The notes: generated by a model from the letters alone, not told the origin. DNA of 64,000 bases from Malus domestica (GCF_042453785.1 NC_091662.1:563001-627000), one strand, 5' to 3'; positions 1 to 11,465 are shown, numbered from the stretch's first letter. Numbers and translations are program-made.

Positions 1-122
1 TTTACTTGATGTTGGAAAACCAAAAAATAGTCACTGCCATTCTTGTTCCTCCGTCCATTGCGCCTCTTGGGGGCTTTAAAGTTTTAGCTTTTAACAGCAT
101 TTTGTTTGGCTTCTTTTTACAG

Positions 123-1374
123 TACACTTGGCCAGGGTCTTGCAACCAGCACCTATCCTGGAGAGGTTATATTTTCCATAGCACTGGCTATATTTGGACT
201 GATCCTCTTTGCACTTTTGATAGGAAACATGCAGGTAAACTTGGAAGTAACAGTTGATGCTTACAATGTAGCATGAAAAGCAGAATATTATTATTGCTAA
301 TATTCTGGTGTTATGGTATTGTTACAGACCTATCTTCAATCTCTTACTATTCGACTTGAGGAGATGAGAGTCAAAAGACGCGATTCAGAGCAGTGGATGC
401 ATCACCGCTTGCTCCCACAAGACCTTAGGGAACGCGTCAGGCGATATGATCAATATAAGTGGTTGGAAACACGTGGTGTGGACGAGCAGAGTTTAGTTCA
501 GAGTCTTCCAAAGGATCTCAGGAGAGATATCAAGCGGCACCTCTGTTTGGCATTAGTGAGGAGGGTACGATTAGTAATTCTTTTGTTCTTTGTGTATATT
601 TCTAGTGGTAATTGCTTTCATACTTGTTGGTTGGTCCTCCCACCATGAATCATTCGATAAATTTCACTTTGCTGGTCATCGCAGGTTCCACTGTTTGAGG
701 ATATGGACGAGAGGTTGCTTGATGCCATTTGTGAGAGACTGAAACCAAGTTTATTCACAGAGAGTACTTACATAGTTCGGGAAGGAGATCCCGTTGACGA
801 GATGCTTTTCATCATACGTGGTCGCCTGGAGAGCATAACAACAGATGGTGGTAGGAGTGGGTTTTTTAACCGCAGTTTACTGAAGGAAGGCGATTTCTGT
901 GGTGAGGAGCTTCTAACTTGGGCACTGGATCCCAAATCTGGTGCTAACCTCCCATCATCTACTCGGACGGTAAAGGCTTTAACAGAGGTTGAGGCTTTTG
1001 CCCTTGTAGCCGAAGAGTTGAAATTTGTTGCCAGTCAGTTTAGGCGCCTTCACAGTAGACAGGTTCAGCACACCTTCCGTTTCTACTCACAACAGTGGCG
1101 GACCTGGGCTGCTTGCTTTATCCAAGCAGCATGGCGCCGCTATTCCAAGAGGAAAATCTTGGATCTTCGTCGTAAGGAAGAGGAAGCAGAAGCAGAAGCC
1201 TTGGGAGGTGCCCGCAGCAATGCTGGAGGTTCGTATAGTATTGGTGCCACGTTTTTAGCTTCTAGGTTTGCTGCAAACGCACTTCGTGGTGTTCACCGGA
1301 ACAGGAATTTGAAGAGTGCTCGAGAATTAGTCAAATTACAAAAGCCTCCGGAGCCCGATTTTAGCGCTGATTAA
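123..1374 (+). CDS. Cyclic nucleotide-gated ion channel (CNGC, group II CNGC5/6/9 type), 3' part only
   Basis: Plasma-membrane cation channel gated by cyclic nucleotides and calmodulin. The 5' part lies outside the window. Visible exons are 123-234, 328-564 and 685-1374 (stop TAA), all with GT-AG borders. The first exon encodes the pore end (TLGQG, a GQG-type filter) and the S6 helix. The second encodes the C-linker (MRVKRRDSEQWMHHR, LPKDLRRDIKRHL). The third encodes the cyclic nucleotide-binding domain (LFTESTYIVREGDPVDEMLF, then the phosphate-binding cassette FCGEELLTWAL), a calmodulin-binding helix, and an IQ motif (FIQAAWRRYSKRK). The C-terminus KPPEPDFSAD is typical of the CNGC5/6/9 branch. 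Family and subgroup are clear; the exact orthologue is not. The reading frame shows no damage. Confidence 0.95.
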
Positions 1375-1515
1375 TTTGTGATGTATTATATGACTGGTAC
1401 AAGGTTGTTCCAAACCATGTAATATACACAATTCCAGGTTTGGAACTTGATGAAATGTTAAAATTGTATGTTTGATATTGTTTTCCATTGAGAGATGGTG
1501 TTGGTAGGTTATGCG

Positions 1516-2248
1516 TAGACCTGGCATTTTACACCCGTCCCGTTAAAATTAGTATTCAGGTGAGTATTTAACTGGTCGGGTTGTTAATGGGTCAACCTGT
1601 TAATCACTTGTTAAATAACAGGTCATTTTGGATCAACTTGCGAAACCTGTTAGCATTTGTTAACACCCGTTATTGAGGGCTTTTGTGTAATTTCAATAGT
1701 TATAATAAGAAGCCCTCAAACTCAAAGCCTATCTCTGCCACTTCAAGGAGGTTGCAGATATGCTCCAGGACTACATTCCCGGCGCAAAATGGCAACAGAC
1801 GACTCTTCCTACTCCGGCGGCTCTGACACTTCGTCTCAACCGCTTTCTCGAGAGCGAGTCAAGCTTCTCTCCTCCAACAACGGCAACTCGTCCTTTGGCT
1901 TGCCGGATCGGGATCCTTCCTTCAAGTGCTTCTCTGTCTCGGACTTGAAGAAGGTCATGGCATGCCTCTGTCAAACGGCGAAAAGGATGGATAATGGAGG
2001 TAACTTTCAAAATGGATTGATTCCATTGGTTTTGCATATTGGCATTGCGTGTTGGATTTTTGAAATGGATGGATTTTTGAATTTGAATTGGAATGCAAAA
2101 TTAAAAAAATAAAAATATGTTAATGGGTGTTAACGTTTGAAACAGGTGATCAATGAGCTTAACGGATTGGATTCGAATGACCCGTTAACTTAACGGGTCG
2201 TATGACATCCGACTCAAACCCAATAAACCCAACCCGTTTACAAGTCTA
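1516..2248. mobile_element. Non-autonomous hAT element with an exon-like insert
   Basis: A 733 bp element flanked by an exact 8 bp duplication, gttatgcg, at 1508-1515 and 2249-2256. The ends are short imperfect inverted repeats: TAGACCTGG on the left, and TAGACTTGT read inward from the right. Both subterminal zones repeat cccgttaa/ttaacggg motifs, common in plant hAT MITEs. The middle (about 1690-2010) is GC-richer and unlike the ends (see the separate entry). The 8 bp duplication plus TAGRSYTG-like ends point to hAT. No transposase is encoded. Confidence 0.8.
1789..2002 (+). pseudogene. Captured coding-like fragment inside the hAT element
   Basis: An open frame from an ATG at 1789 reads MATDDSSYSGGSDTSSQ... 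and ends at a possible splice donor (G|GTAAC, about 2002). Its base composition and codon third positions look like a real plant exon, unlike the AT-rich element ends. A second frame just upstream (EVADMLQDYIPGAK, about 1747-1790) also looks protein-like, so the true frame is uncertain. I do not recognise the parent gene. Because it sits wholly inside the hAT ends and is not flanked by partner exons, I read it as a transduplicated fragment rather than a working gene. Confidence 0.45.
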
Positions 2249-2683
2249 GTTATGCGTCGCCTTTTATCTTTCGTCACGGAACGATTTTCGCGTTCGCAGT
2301 TCTACTTTTAATCACAGAAGAGACGTTAAGCTATATTATTTCCAGAGATGTGTTTGGCAAGAAAACATAATAAAAAGCAGCAGTAGCAATTTTACATACA
2401 GGAATTCCCTTTTCATTCCTGCAATCAGCGATGCGCCGTCGACGACGGCACGGAGATTGCTTACAATTTTCTCGAGTGTTATCGTATGGAACGGAAAGAA
2501 CACGATGGTAGAAGAACAAATAAACAAAAAGAGCAGCTTAAAAAATGACCTGTATAGAGAAAGGCTAGGAACAAGAATTTCTACGACCTTGAGATTCAAA
2601 ATCGAACCCAGTTGGTAGCTCCACGAGGACATCATCATCGCGGAAAAACAAGAGAATCATTTCCTTCAGATTGGGACTATGAA
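2249..2683. other. Spacer and 3' untranslated region of the TM9 gene
   Basis: Between the hAT element and the TM9 stop codon. It should hold the 3' UTR and polyadenylation region of the minus-strand TM9 gene and the downstream end of the CNGC transcript. No coding region or repeat is recognised here. Confidence 0.5.
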
Positions 2684-5600
2684 TCAGTCAATCTTCACTG
2701 ACGAGTAGATGAGCCTAGTAAACCAGAAGCATGCGTAGAAACCGATTGTACCAGTCAGCACGAAGAAGGAATAAGAGGCAATCAGCATATACCCGAAATA
2801 CAAGGCTCCAGAAACTGGCTTCTTAATGTCAAGCTTAGTGAAGAAGTAGAAGGCAGCGTAGAGGAAAAGGTAGAGCGCTGAGGAGCCCGAGGTCAAATAC
2901 GACCTCCACCACCAAAGGTAGTCTTCACTGCACAACTGGAAGTAGCAGAGAACAATTGTGATCTCGGCACATGTGATGATGAGGATAATGAAGACGATGA
3001 AAAGGAATCCAAATATGTAATAAAACTGATGCAACCATATCGATGTAAGGATGAAGAAGAGCTCGATAAAGACGGCCCCAAACGGGAGTATGCCTCCAAT
3101 TAGGATAGAGAAGGCTGGATGCATGTACCATGCCTGTTCCGGGACTTGCCTAGGGATCTTGTTGGTTTTCACAGGATCCTCAATTGACGGCTTCCTAAAA
3201 CCCACATATGCACCAACGAAGATAAGTGGAACTGAAATGCCAAACCATAAGAATACCAGAGCAAACATGGTTCCAAATGGAACTGCCCCAGAGGACTTCT
3301 CGCCCCAGATAAGAGCATTCAAGACGAAGAAAATAACAAAGAGAGTTGCAGGAAACATGAAAGCTGTTTTCAGAGTGATTTTCTTCCATTCTGTTCCCTT
3401 AAACATCTTGTATAGACGGGCTGCAGAGTATCCAGCAAAGAGGCCCATAAAGACCCAGAGGAGGAGCATGGCGGTCATCAGCCCACCTCGGTTTGAGGGG
3501 GAGAGGAATCCAAGGACTGCAAAGAGCATGGTGACGAGAATCATCCCAAAGAACTGCACACCCGTCCCAACATACACACACAGTAGATCTGAGTTTGCTG
3601 GAGGTCTGAATACATCCCCATGAACCAGTTTCCATCCTGTCTCTTCTTGGGCTTCTTCTTGGGTCTCTAGTTGGTTGTATTTGGAGATATCCCGGTAAAG
3701 TGTCCGCAACATTATCATAGCAACCATGCCGGAAAGGAAAAGAACAATCATCAAAGAATTAACAATTGAGAACCAGTGGATTTGATCATCAGCCATCAGA
3801 AGATATGTGTCCCATCGGGATGCCCACTTCACATCACTCTCCTACAAGGTTAAACAAAAGCCAATCTGAAACCCAACTCAAAACGGCAAACAAAGAAGTC
3901 ATTTATTAGGAAATGGCAAGGGCACCAACCTGGAACTCAACATCATATGTGAATATAATTTCCTTTTTATCTTCAACCTCCTGAGGAGATTCGGAGCTGC
4001 TAACTGTTCGCTTCGCATGGGGATCACATGTTGTTAAACGTGTCTTGTTAGTCCACTCACCTTCATATTCATGCTTAACACTGCATTAACCAAAATTGTC
4101 CGCTATCATATAGGTATGAACTCTCATTGGAGAGAAGAGATAGTACAAACTAATTAGCCTATGATAGAAAAGAATAACAAATAAATACCTGAATGGTTTC
4201 ACCTCAAATCCGACAATCCTGGCAGATTCTGTCATTGGATCCTTGTGATACTTGACTGTAAATGTTAAGTGATTGTTGATAAAATGCTTTTCATCCTTGT
4301 TCTGCAAATGTTTAAAGGAAAAAGGGAAATTCAGCACTCTTCTATAAGCATGTCAGCAAAAGAATTAAGATCATGCAAAGAATGCTAATTGTTCAAACAG
4401 CTACCCCAGCATATTGTCCTCTAAGACCAACATGAAATCCATGTTGATACACCAAGGCATTTTCCCGATCAAGCCGTGGTATAGGAACAACCAGAGGAAG
4501 ATTATCCAGAATCCTGTAGTTTGACAAAATTTATCAGAATGTAACTCAATTGTTCATCACATCACATAGGAGCATATGATTCACATGCATGATATTCAGG
4601 ATTCACGACTCACATGTTCACCCGATACTCATCATCTATCTTTTCCTTAAACTCCTTTGCAGTTTTTGCATTAAGAACTACACGACATACAACACTGCAC
4701 ATCTTTGGTTCTCTCATTTTGAACTGCAACAAAAAAAATAAGATAAAATTATAGCTGCTCAATAACCAAAGCGAAGGACAACATAACCATAACAGTAATC
4801 TCTTAAAATCTACTTTACCTCGTAACGAGAGTTTTCAATGCGATCACCACGAAGAACTTCCCCAAGATTTTCTGCACTGTCTACTATATGCTCCGGAGTA
4901 CAGTATGGGAGGGAATAGTATGAGTAAGGAAGTTGAGTTTTTGTAGAGGTCAGTTTGTTCACCTTCACATTCAAGATATTTCCCTGCACGCACAAAGGTA
5001 AACAGTGTGAATACAACACCATTGGATAGCAAAACGCATGTATTAGTTGACATCAAACAATCTCAATCACGAAGCTTGTTCATTGACGAAGGAGACCTAC
5101 TACACCTATTGTAGATGTCTTAAATGATTTCTTTCGAGGCCGTCTATATGTTACTAAATCCGTACTGTATTTTTTCTTCCTCAATTGCAAAGTTGAGAAA
5201 AGATTTCACAATCTCAAAGCTATTCAGCACATCTTAGCATTTTCCTTTTCCCCGAAAATTTAAATTTTTTTTAACATTTGAACGACAATACAAGCTCTAA
5301 CACTAACCGAACGAAAGAGAACAAGAAAATTTGACAAATGTGCATGTAGATATTGCATCATTGCAATCTACATCTCACGCAATATAAGAAACCAACAGAG
5401 ATTTACAAAAATATACAGAAATGCAGCAACTTGAACTAAGATCTCAATGACTCGAGTCACAAGATCGTAAATTTATGAAATCTTTCGCCAAAAGACCCGA
5501 AATTGTAAGCACCCAAATGCCGAATTGTATACGGATCTGTCTGTAACTAAGAACACGCACCAAAAAACTGCCATGGCATACATTACATTCAATTATACAC

Positions 5601-5791
5601 AGAGGTTTAATCATATACACATATATACATATGTACACATGTATAGAGAGAGAGAGAGAGAGAGAGTTAAAGGTGCTGACCTGCTGAAAATCTTGAGGGG
5701 CGACACCCGGGAGGTAGAAGCAGCGACCATGAAAGAAGAGCAAAAGACACACAGAGATCCATAGCTGAAAAGCGAGAGGTCCTCTCGCCAT
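2684..5791 (-). CDS. TMN7: Transmembrane nine (TM9SF/EMP70) family protein, TMN7-like
   Basis: Nonaspanin of the Golgi/endosome membranes, involved in membrane-protein sorting. Seven exons on the minus strand: 5791-5681, 4983-4819, 4723-4614, 4513-4405, 4301-4189, 4080-3930 and 3841-2684, together 1,917 nt or 638 residues, the family's usual length. The start is the ATG at 5791, followed by a signal peptide (LWISVCLLLFFHGRCFYLPG). A lumenal domain of about 260 residues precedes nine membrane spans, all in the last exon (from KWASRWDTYLL on). The C-terminus RLIYSSVKID carries the KxD Golgi-retention signal known for this family. Intron 1 starts with a GA microsatellite and the 5' leader has a CT run. 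Subfamily naming rests on remembered similarity to Arabidopsis TMN7. Confidence 0.95.
5645..5666. repeat. (GA)n microsatellite in intron 1 of the TM9 gene
   Basis: An uninterrupted run of about 11 GA units just inside the first intron. A matching CT run (5823-5844) lies in the 5' leader, so the gene's first exon is bracketed by purine/pyrimidine tracts. Confidence 0.9.
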
Positions 5792-5822
5792 GGCTTCTTC
5801 CCACAAGATCTAGATCCACTTC

Positions 5823-5844
5823 CTCTCTCTCTCTCTCTCTCTCT
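5823..5844. repeat. (CT)n microsatellite in the 5' leader of the TM9 gene
   Basis: About 11 CT units roughly 30-50 bases upstream of the TM9 start codon; on the transcribed strand this is a GA run, frequent in plant 5' leaders. Confidence 0.9.
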
Positions 5845-7194
5845 GCAATTCAGATATTCTGTGAGAGTGTTTGTATGATTGTATCAAACCAATGTATCAC
5901 TCAGTGGTTGGTTCCCTGTTTGCTTTAAAAACACGAGAAGAACGAGAAGCGCTCTCTCTCTAAAACCAGATGGTTGGGATTTACAAGACGAGGCTGACAT
6001 TTGAAATCCCTGTCATCGCCGTTGGATTTTTTCGCGGGCCTGATGTGCGGTGGGGATTGGTTTGGACTTCACGGACGGCCTAACGGACCGACGGTGATTA
6101 CAAGTTGAAGAAATAAAAAATAAAAACCATGCAAGTGTTGGCCAAAAAATGAATGAGAAAAATAAGGGTGTGTTGTTTACACATCTATTTTTCTTTTTAC
6201 ACATCATTTTTAATTTTTTATCGTCGGATCGAATAAAAAATATGATGTAATAAGAGATCGTGTTAGCTGTAATGTTGATCGAAACGTTCGAGTTTAAAAT
6301 CTCCATCAATTTGTTTGGTCCTAACTTTGTGCTTATATTTGAAACCGTCATTTATAATTTTTTATGCATTTTTGTTCACCGATCTATTAATAAGTATTAG
6401 ATGAGTTTGAATATCGAGATGTGTGTAGTAGATACATTAAAAGAAAGGGAAATGATAAATACACATTTTTTTACCTCACACACATCCTTGTTTAAGCATG
6501 TTAGTTATTATGTTTAATTTACTCAATCTAATGGCTAGGAATAAAAAAGGTACGTGAAAATCATTTCCCTAAATCAAAATGAAATCCACTTCGGATCTTT
6601 GTGTCCAAAGCCCAAGAACTGAAAGATTCGGACCGTTCAAGAGAGAGAGAAAGGGATATGTGATGTCCAAGATTTTAAGTTTGTGAAGTGAGCCAGTGGG
6701 ATGGGCTAACAGGGGTGTATGATTGAAATTGAGTCGTCTAGATCTCTCAATCTGCAAGCTCTGGACACAGAGATTCGGAGTAGATTTCAAACCCTATTGT
6801 TTAAACAATTTGTTTTCACTTCTTTTGTAAACAAACAATATATACTCTCTTTATGAAACCTGAAATTCTACATTAGAATTTAACAATGCAATTTGATCAT
6901 GCAGGCGGAAGAAGGAACCAACCTGAACCAAAAGTTTGCTTGAATCGTAAATAATCAATCAAATTCCATTCCATAAAACTTGAGGGTAAAGCAACAGTAC
7001 AAAACGTCAAACACTTGAAATAAAATTGTTGCTACCTCTTTCGATGCACCTTCGAGTAAATTGAAGAACTCAATATAGCTATCAAAAGAAAAAATTGTGC
7101 ATTAAATGACCATCTAAATCCCGAAAACTATGAGCACGACCTTCAGTGATCGGAGGAGAAAAATGGGGAGGTGGCGGTTCAAAACAGATGCATA
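5845..7194. other. Intergenic spacer: TM9 promoter side and EEP gene 3' side
   Basis: AT-rich spacer. It holds the promoter of the minus-strand TM9 gene (start at 5791) and the 3' flank of the EEP gene. One short MITE candidate at 6446-6570 is listed separately. No further gene is seen. Confidence 0.5.
6446..6570. repeat. Short MITE candidate
   Basis: About 125 bp ending in AGGGAAATGAT on the left and its complement ATCATTTCCCT on the right. The inverted ends are only about 11 bp and no clear target duplication is visible, so the class is unknown. Confidence 0.4.
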
Positions 7195-9688
7195 TCAGTT
7201 CTCCTGCGTAGCAGGCGGGTCAATCATTCTCACCGTACGAGGAAGCATAAACTCGGCAAATATGGGATAGTGCGAGGATGGGTAATATCCATCAATGTTA
7301 TCACTCACCACTTCACACAAGACAGGGATAAGAGATCTACCTCTAAAAAGAATCCAATCTACATGTAGATCCTGTGTTTGTCGATCCCAGCAGAGGCAGA
7401 GCGCTCTGAAAATCAACTTGAGGAATTCAAGAGCTCCTTGTTTGTCACCTGAAAGCGTCATGTACTATGAAATTAAATCATGCTCAACGAGCAGCATTAA
7501 CAGCAGTAGTGGTATAGCAGGTACCTTTAAATCCATGGAAAGTGCGAATGAGAGAGGCATTTTTCCTCACACGAGCATTAGGCCATGCATCCCTCATATC
7601 CCCCACTGCACCGTGCTCTCTGCAGGGAAGCCAAGGGAGAAGATTTACTAAAAAGAACAAGCTGTTAGAGAAAATCCAACACCTATCTGGTGAGCTTCCT
7701 AGCAGAGAGAGACTAGCATGTAAATTCGTCTCACACTATATCTAACGGAGAATGATTTCGATACTGCCAATTTTAAATTGAAATCCTATCCACCAAACAA
7801 ATATCCGGTGGATAAAGGAAAAAGGGATCTGGTGGGTTTACAAAAGTGGAAGGGGATCAAAACGAGGACAAGAGGAAGGAGGTGTCCGAGATTTCTGCAC
7901 CGATGGAGTAGTACCATATCTAGAGGCACAAATGAAGGATGCTCCTTACAAAAATCTGTCAGCTCACAAAAGCATCACAGTTTCCTGTCTATTCCATAAT
8001 TCCCAAGTCCCAACCTTATGGGCTATTGCATATATGGAGACTGGTAATAAATATGGAAAAATTGCAACATGTAAAAACAATTGAATATCCACACGTTAAC
8101 TGAACCTTGATCTCCCCAAAAGAAACCGGCCAGTAGTTGATTCCTTTTGTGTGTTGAAACCTCCACAATATACAACTGGCAAGCCAGGTGGTAAGGACGC
8201 TATGTGCTGCCATGTGAGCAAAGCACTTCGTCGACGAGCACGAGCACTGAACTCATCCATGTTTGTATTTACTATCTGGAAGGAAAATCCAGGTGGCTCA
8301 GCTCCTTTCAGTTGAAATGTGTGGACATCATGTCAAGATAACAAATGATACGGCACTCTTTCATGGAAATGTTAAAGCAGTTGTTGAAGATTATGTAAGT
8401 TTGAGAAAGTAAACTGATAAGGATATCACCCATGTTGCTATACATGGAACTTCAGAACCCCATGACATGCTTCCGGGAACAGAAGGTGACTCTGACAACC
8501 AAAATGTTCCACCTTCAAGCATCTCCACCTAATTTTATGAAAAAATGGCACAAAGAAGGTCAAAGTTCGCAAGTTCTCAGACAAAAAAAGGTATCTGGAA
8601 CGAAAAACAGAAGGGAACTTCACCTTCTCCTTGTCATAGAAGATGGTGCAATGTTCATCAGCAGTGTCTTCAGGCCCTTTTCTTGATATTCCAAATTGAT
8701 CATAACCTAACAAATATGATAATACCAGTCCAATCATAAGTGGAAATAAATAAGAGGAGAGAAAGGAGATTGCATTGACATAAGACCATTGCATTCTATA
8801 TAATGAAGATCGATGCGAGGCTTGCCAGCAAACCGTTCTTCAAGAATATCTCAATATAGAAAAAACAGTGACATGTATCTTTCATTTTATACATGGAAAG
8901 TCGTAGGTAAACAAAATCAATTAAAGCGGGGAAGGGGCAGACACCGTAATTGCATCTTGCGAATGATGCATAATAATGCCTCTTGTCAAACTGTCAAGAA
9001 AGAGAACATAGTATCGAAGCCCTTCTTCATAAGAAACAAACAATCGAAACATGTACTCAAGAAAGCGAGCACAAAGATGCGCCTTTCCTCAACCATATGA
9101 CAAAATACCGATGCTGTAATTCGAAGAATCGAAAAATTTAACGTTTTGGAGAGAAAGTTACCTGGCAAGCACTGCTGAAGATAATCCAACTGTGATTTAA
9201 CTCCTGAAGCAGAAAATGAACATAAAAGAATCAAATTCCAGAAACAAGAAAGACACCAACCATTAACATTTCAACTTAAGTACACAATCAAGCATTTTGA
9301 ACATAAAAATGTAAACCCAGCACACCAATAATATTGCCCTATCCAATCAAGCTTCACCCCAGATAACTCACTCACCGCAAACCCAGCTCACCCCCAACAG
9401 ATTTCAACAGTGAAACCAAATCCAAGTCCCAAAAGAACAAAAACCCAGCTCCAAAAATCAAAAGGTAACAAAAACCCATATCCCAAAAGTGCAAGATCCA
9501 TGTGAAAATCACAGCAAAGTAAAGGAAAGCAGAAGAAAATATTTACCTTGCTGGGTACACAGAATCATAGGAGAATAGCTAGTTATGACGCTTATGCATA
9601 AATCCTTTCTCTTATCCCACGAGTTGGGACTGTCTTCCGTCTGATCTTCGTGAAGATTGAAGGCCATCACTGTCAAAGAAACACTCAT
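7195..9688 (-). CDS. Endonuclease/exonuclease/phosphatase (DNase I-like fold) family protein
   Basis: Seven exons on the minus strand: 9688-9547, 9203-9162, 8706-8624, 8528-8427, 8320-8106, 7619-7525 and 7448-7195 sum to 933 nt, 310 residues. The protein matches a plant-conserved EEP family: MSVSLTVMAFNLHEDQ at the start, then SYSPMILCTQQG, NTNMDEFSARARRRSALLTW, CGGFNTQKESTTGRFLLG and DWILFRG...SSHYPIFAEF. Intron 4 (8426-8321) is not GT-AG: it begins ATATCCTT and ends CCAC, so it is a U12-type AT-AC intron, and only this border keeps the frame. Several usual catalytic positions are altered: Gln where the metal-binding Glu sits (TQQG), CGGFN instead of GDxN, SSHYP instead of SDHxP. From memory, plant homologues share these, so the biochemical role is unknown. 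No signal peptide is evident. Confidence 0.9.
8321..8426 (-). other. U12-type AT-AC intron in the EEP gene
   Basis: Read on the minus strand, the 106 bp intron begins ATATCCTTAT, the classic minor-spliceosome donor. It ends ...TATCTTGAC-ATGATGTCCAC. TATCTTGAC matches the U12 branch-site consensus TTCCTTRAY at 7 of 9 positions, and its adenosine lies 12-13 bases before the end. No usable AG acceptor is present, whereas AT-AC joins ...ATATGG-type coding (TW V) to TFQLKG in frame. Confidence 0.85.
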
Positions 9689-10334
9689 TTTTTGGTTCTT
9701 CAGGTGCAAATCTCTGCCTGCTCTTTTATTTGTTACATGATCAATATTTGTTGCTGCATCATGCTCCACGAAAAAGAAAGGAGCAGATGAGATTTCCTTT
9801 GCTTACTCCATTCTTTTAAGCTCAGGGGAGCAGATTCTCAGAGATGACGATGCTCCAATATTAAAAGAAGAGGGGAGAGAGAGGGAGAGAGAGTCAATTA
9901 TGTCTGAAGCGTGAGAGGATTTTGTCAAATGTTTTAAAAGTTAGAATTTATAAATTTACGTACACGAATTTTCTTGTTTGGATTTATAACATAGAAATTT
10001 AGAATTTTTGTGTGGAAAAAAAATTTGGAATTTGGGGCCTCCAATTTCCAAGTTTAAATTCCATGTAAATAAGTGTCATTTCCCAATTTCTATGATTGGG
10101 AGTTTAAAATTAACAAATTCCGTTTTCAATTCCATTATTTTTTAAGTTAACCAAACAACAAAATTCACAAATTCTAGAAAATAAAATCCATTCATTTCAA
10201 TTTCTGTCATTTTAAAATTTCTTAGTAATCTTAAATTTCTTTATCTAAACATAGTGTAATGAAATTTAACGAAATGCTCCCAGTACTATTTACCTTAACG
10301 AAAAATCATATTTTTACGTTAAAAAGTTAATCCT
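9689..10334. other. Intergenic spacer with CT/GA-rich leader and AT-rich DNA
   Basis: Upstream flank of the EEP gene. It contains a GA-rich stretch near 9870-9890 that probably belongs to the 5' leader or core promoter. After about 9,910 it is AT-rich with repeated aatttcc-type words. From about 10,261 it becomes the left half of a dispersed Rosaceae-type repeat. No gene is seen. Confidence 0.45.
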
Positions 10335-10810
10335 TGTCACATCCCAGAAGGTATATCACTCCATCTCTGTTGGTCAATGTAGGATGTTACAATCCACCCC
10401 CCCTTAGGGGCCCAATGTTCTCGTCGACACATTCATACCACACGACAGAGTGACTCTAATATCATTATATCACATCCTAACGACTCCGCCGTAGTATGAT
10501 ATTGTTTGCTTTGGGTCCCGGCCACGCCCTCATGGTTTTGTTTCTGAGAACTCAGACGAGAACTTCCCAGGGGTAACTCATTCTGGGAATGCTCTATTCC
10601 AAACTCACTTAACTTCGGAGTTCCGATGGAATCCGAAACCAGTGAGTCCCCAAAAAGCCTAGTGCTATATGGAGGTGGGCATGTACATATAAGACACATC
10701 ATCCTCTCTACGTTGGTCGACGTGGGATGTTACAATCCCAATACTATTTAGTGTACCCTTTATTTTGTCTTTATTGTTAAAACTCAAAGTTCAAGCCATT
10801 TTCATTAGTT
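10261..10810. repeat. Dispersed repeat split by a 5S-like TRIM insertion
   Basis: The outer parts (10261-10334 and 10735-10810) together resemble the repeat at about 16425-16590: shared phrases include tttaacgaaaa, a tttttac block, taccctttattttgtc, aactcaaagtt and cattagtttt. Between them sits the 400 bp element of the next entry. The repeat is common in Rosaceae genomes as I remember; I cannot assign its transposon class. Confidence 0.6.
10335..10734 (-). mobile_element. Cassandra-like TRIM/LTR copy with 5S rRNA-like segment
   Basis: About 400 bp bounded by TGT...ACA. On the minus strand it contains a stretch (about 10525-10650) closely like 5S rRNA internal promoter sequence (ggaactccgaagttaag, then gggaagttctcg), the hallmark of Cassandra terminal-repeat elements. 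Its flanks are atcct and atccc, a near-perfect 5 bp target duplication. The start motif (tgtaacatccYac) recurs near the other end, so this may be an LTR plus part of a second one rather than a simple solo LTR. Old fossil; no protein is encoded by this family. Confidence 0.65.
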
Positions 10811-10986
10811 TTCATTTAAAAGTACTCACAAAAATATTTTCCACACAAATTCTATGGTGATTAGAATGTTTCGAGTATAGGATATGTTTAGCTTTTTAAT
10901 CATAAAATCTTGATTTTTGTATTTTTTTAACCATAAAAAAATTCATGTGTTTTTGTTTTTATTCAGTATGAAAGTTGTTGTAATTA

Positions 10987-11251
10987 GACAATCATACCTG
11001 AAAATTAGCGGAGACCTACAATCTTACCAAAGTTTCTCTATCACGTGTTTACAATTATATTTGAAGAAATATGAACCTAATTTGATACAAGTTATAAAAA
11101 AAAATTCTTTATTGGTTAAGACAATCATACCTGAAAATTAGCGGAGACCTACAATCTTACCAAAGTTTCTCTATCACGTGTTTACAATTATATTTGAAGA
11201 AATATGAACCTAATTTGATACAAGTTATAAAAAAAATTCTTTATTGGTTAA
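10987..11251. repeat. Tandem duplication, two units of about 133 bp
   Basis: Unit 1 (10987-11119) and unit 2 (11120-11251) are virtually identical, differing mainly by the length of one adenine run. The unit begins gacaatcatacctgaaaatt and ends ttctttattggttaa. The near identity indicates a recent local duplication. It contains no recognisable gene. Confidence 0.9.
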
Positions 11252-11465
11252 GAGGAATTGAGATCCTCTCCACATCCCGCTATCTAGGCTGCATTCGAGA
11301 GTTTGAACACCATACCAAAATACAACCTTCATTGTGAGTGGAAATTCCAATCCCATTTTTGTCCTTATTGCATCTAGAGTTGGCGGGCTCAAAAATCCAA
11401 ACCACTCATATCAACACTTATTATCGAAAAGCTTAAAGGTGGATAAACATTCTTTACCGTCTAAG

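Noticed and set aside
2893-3131. Short frames rich in Ser/His overlapping TM9
   Set aside because: Other-frame shadows of the TM9 coding exon.
3051-3623. 190-codon open frame on the plus strand
   Set aside because: It is the antisense of the last TM9 exon; the minus-strand frame has full family conservation.
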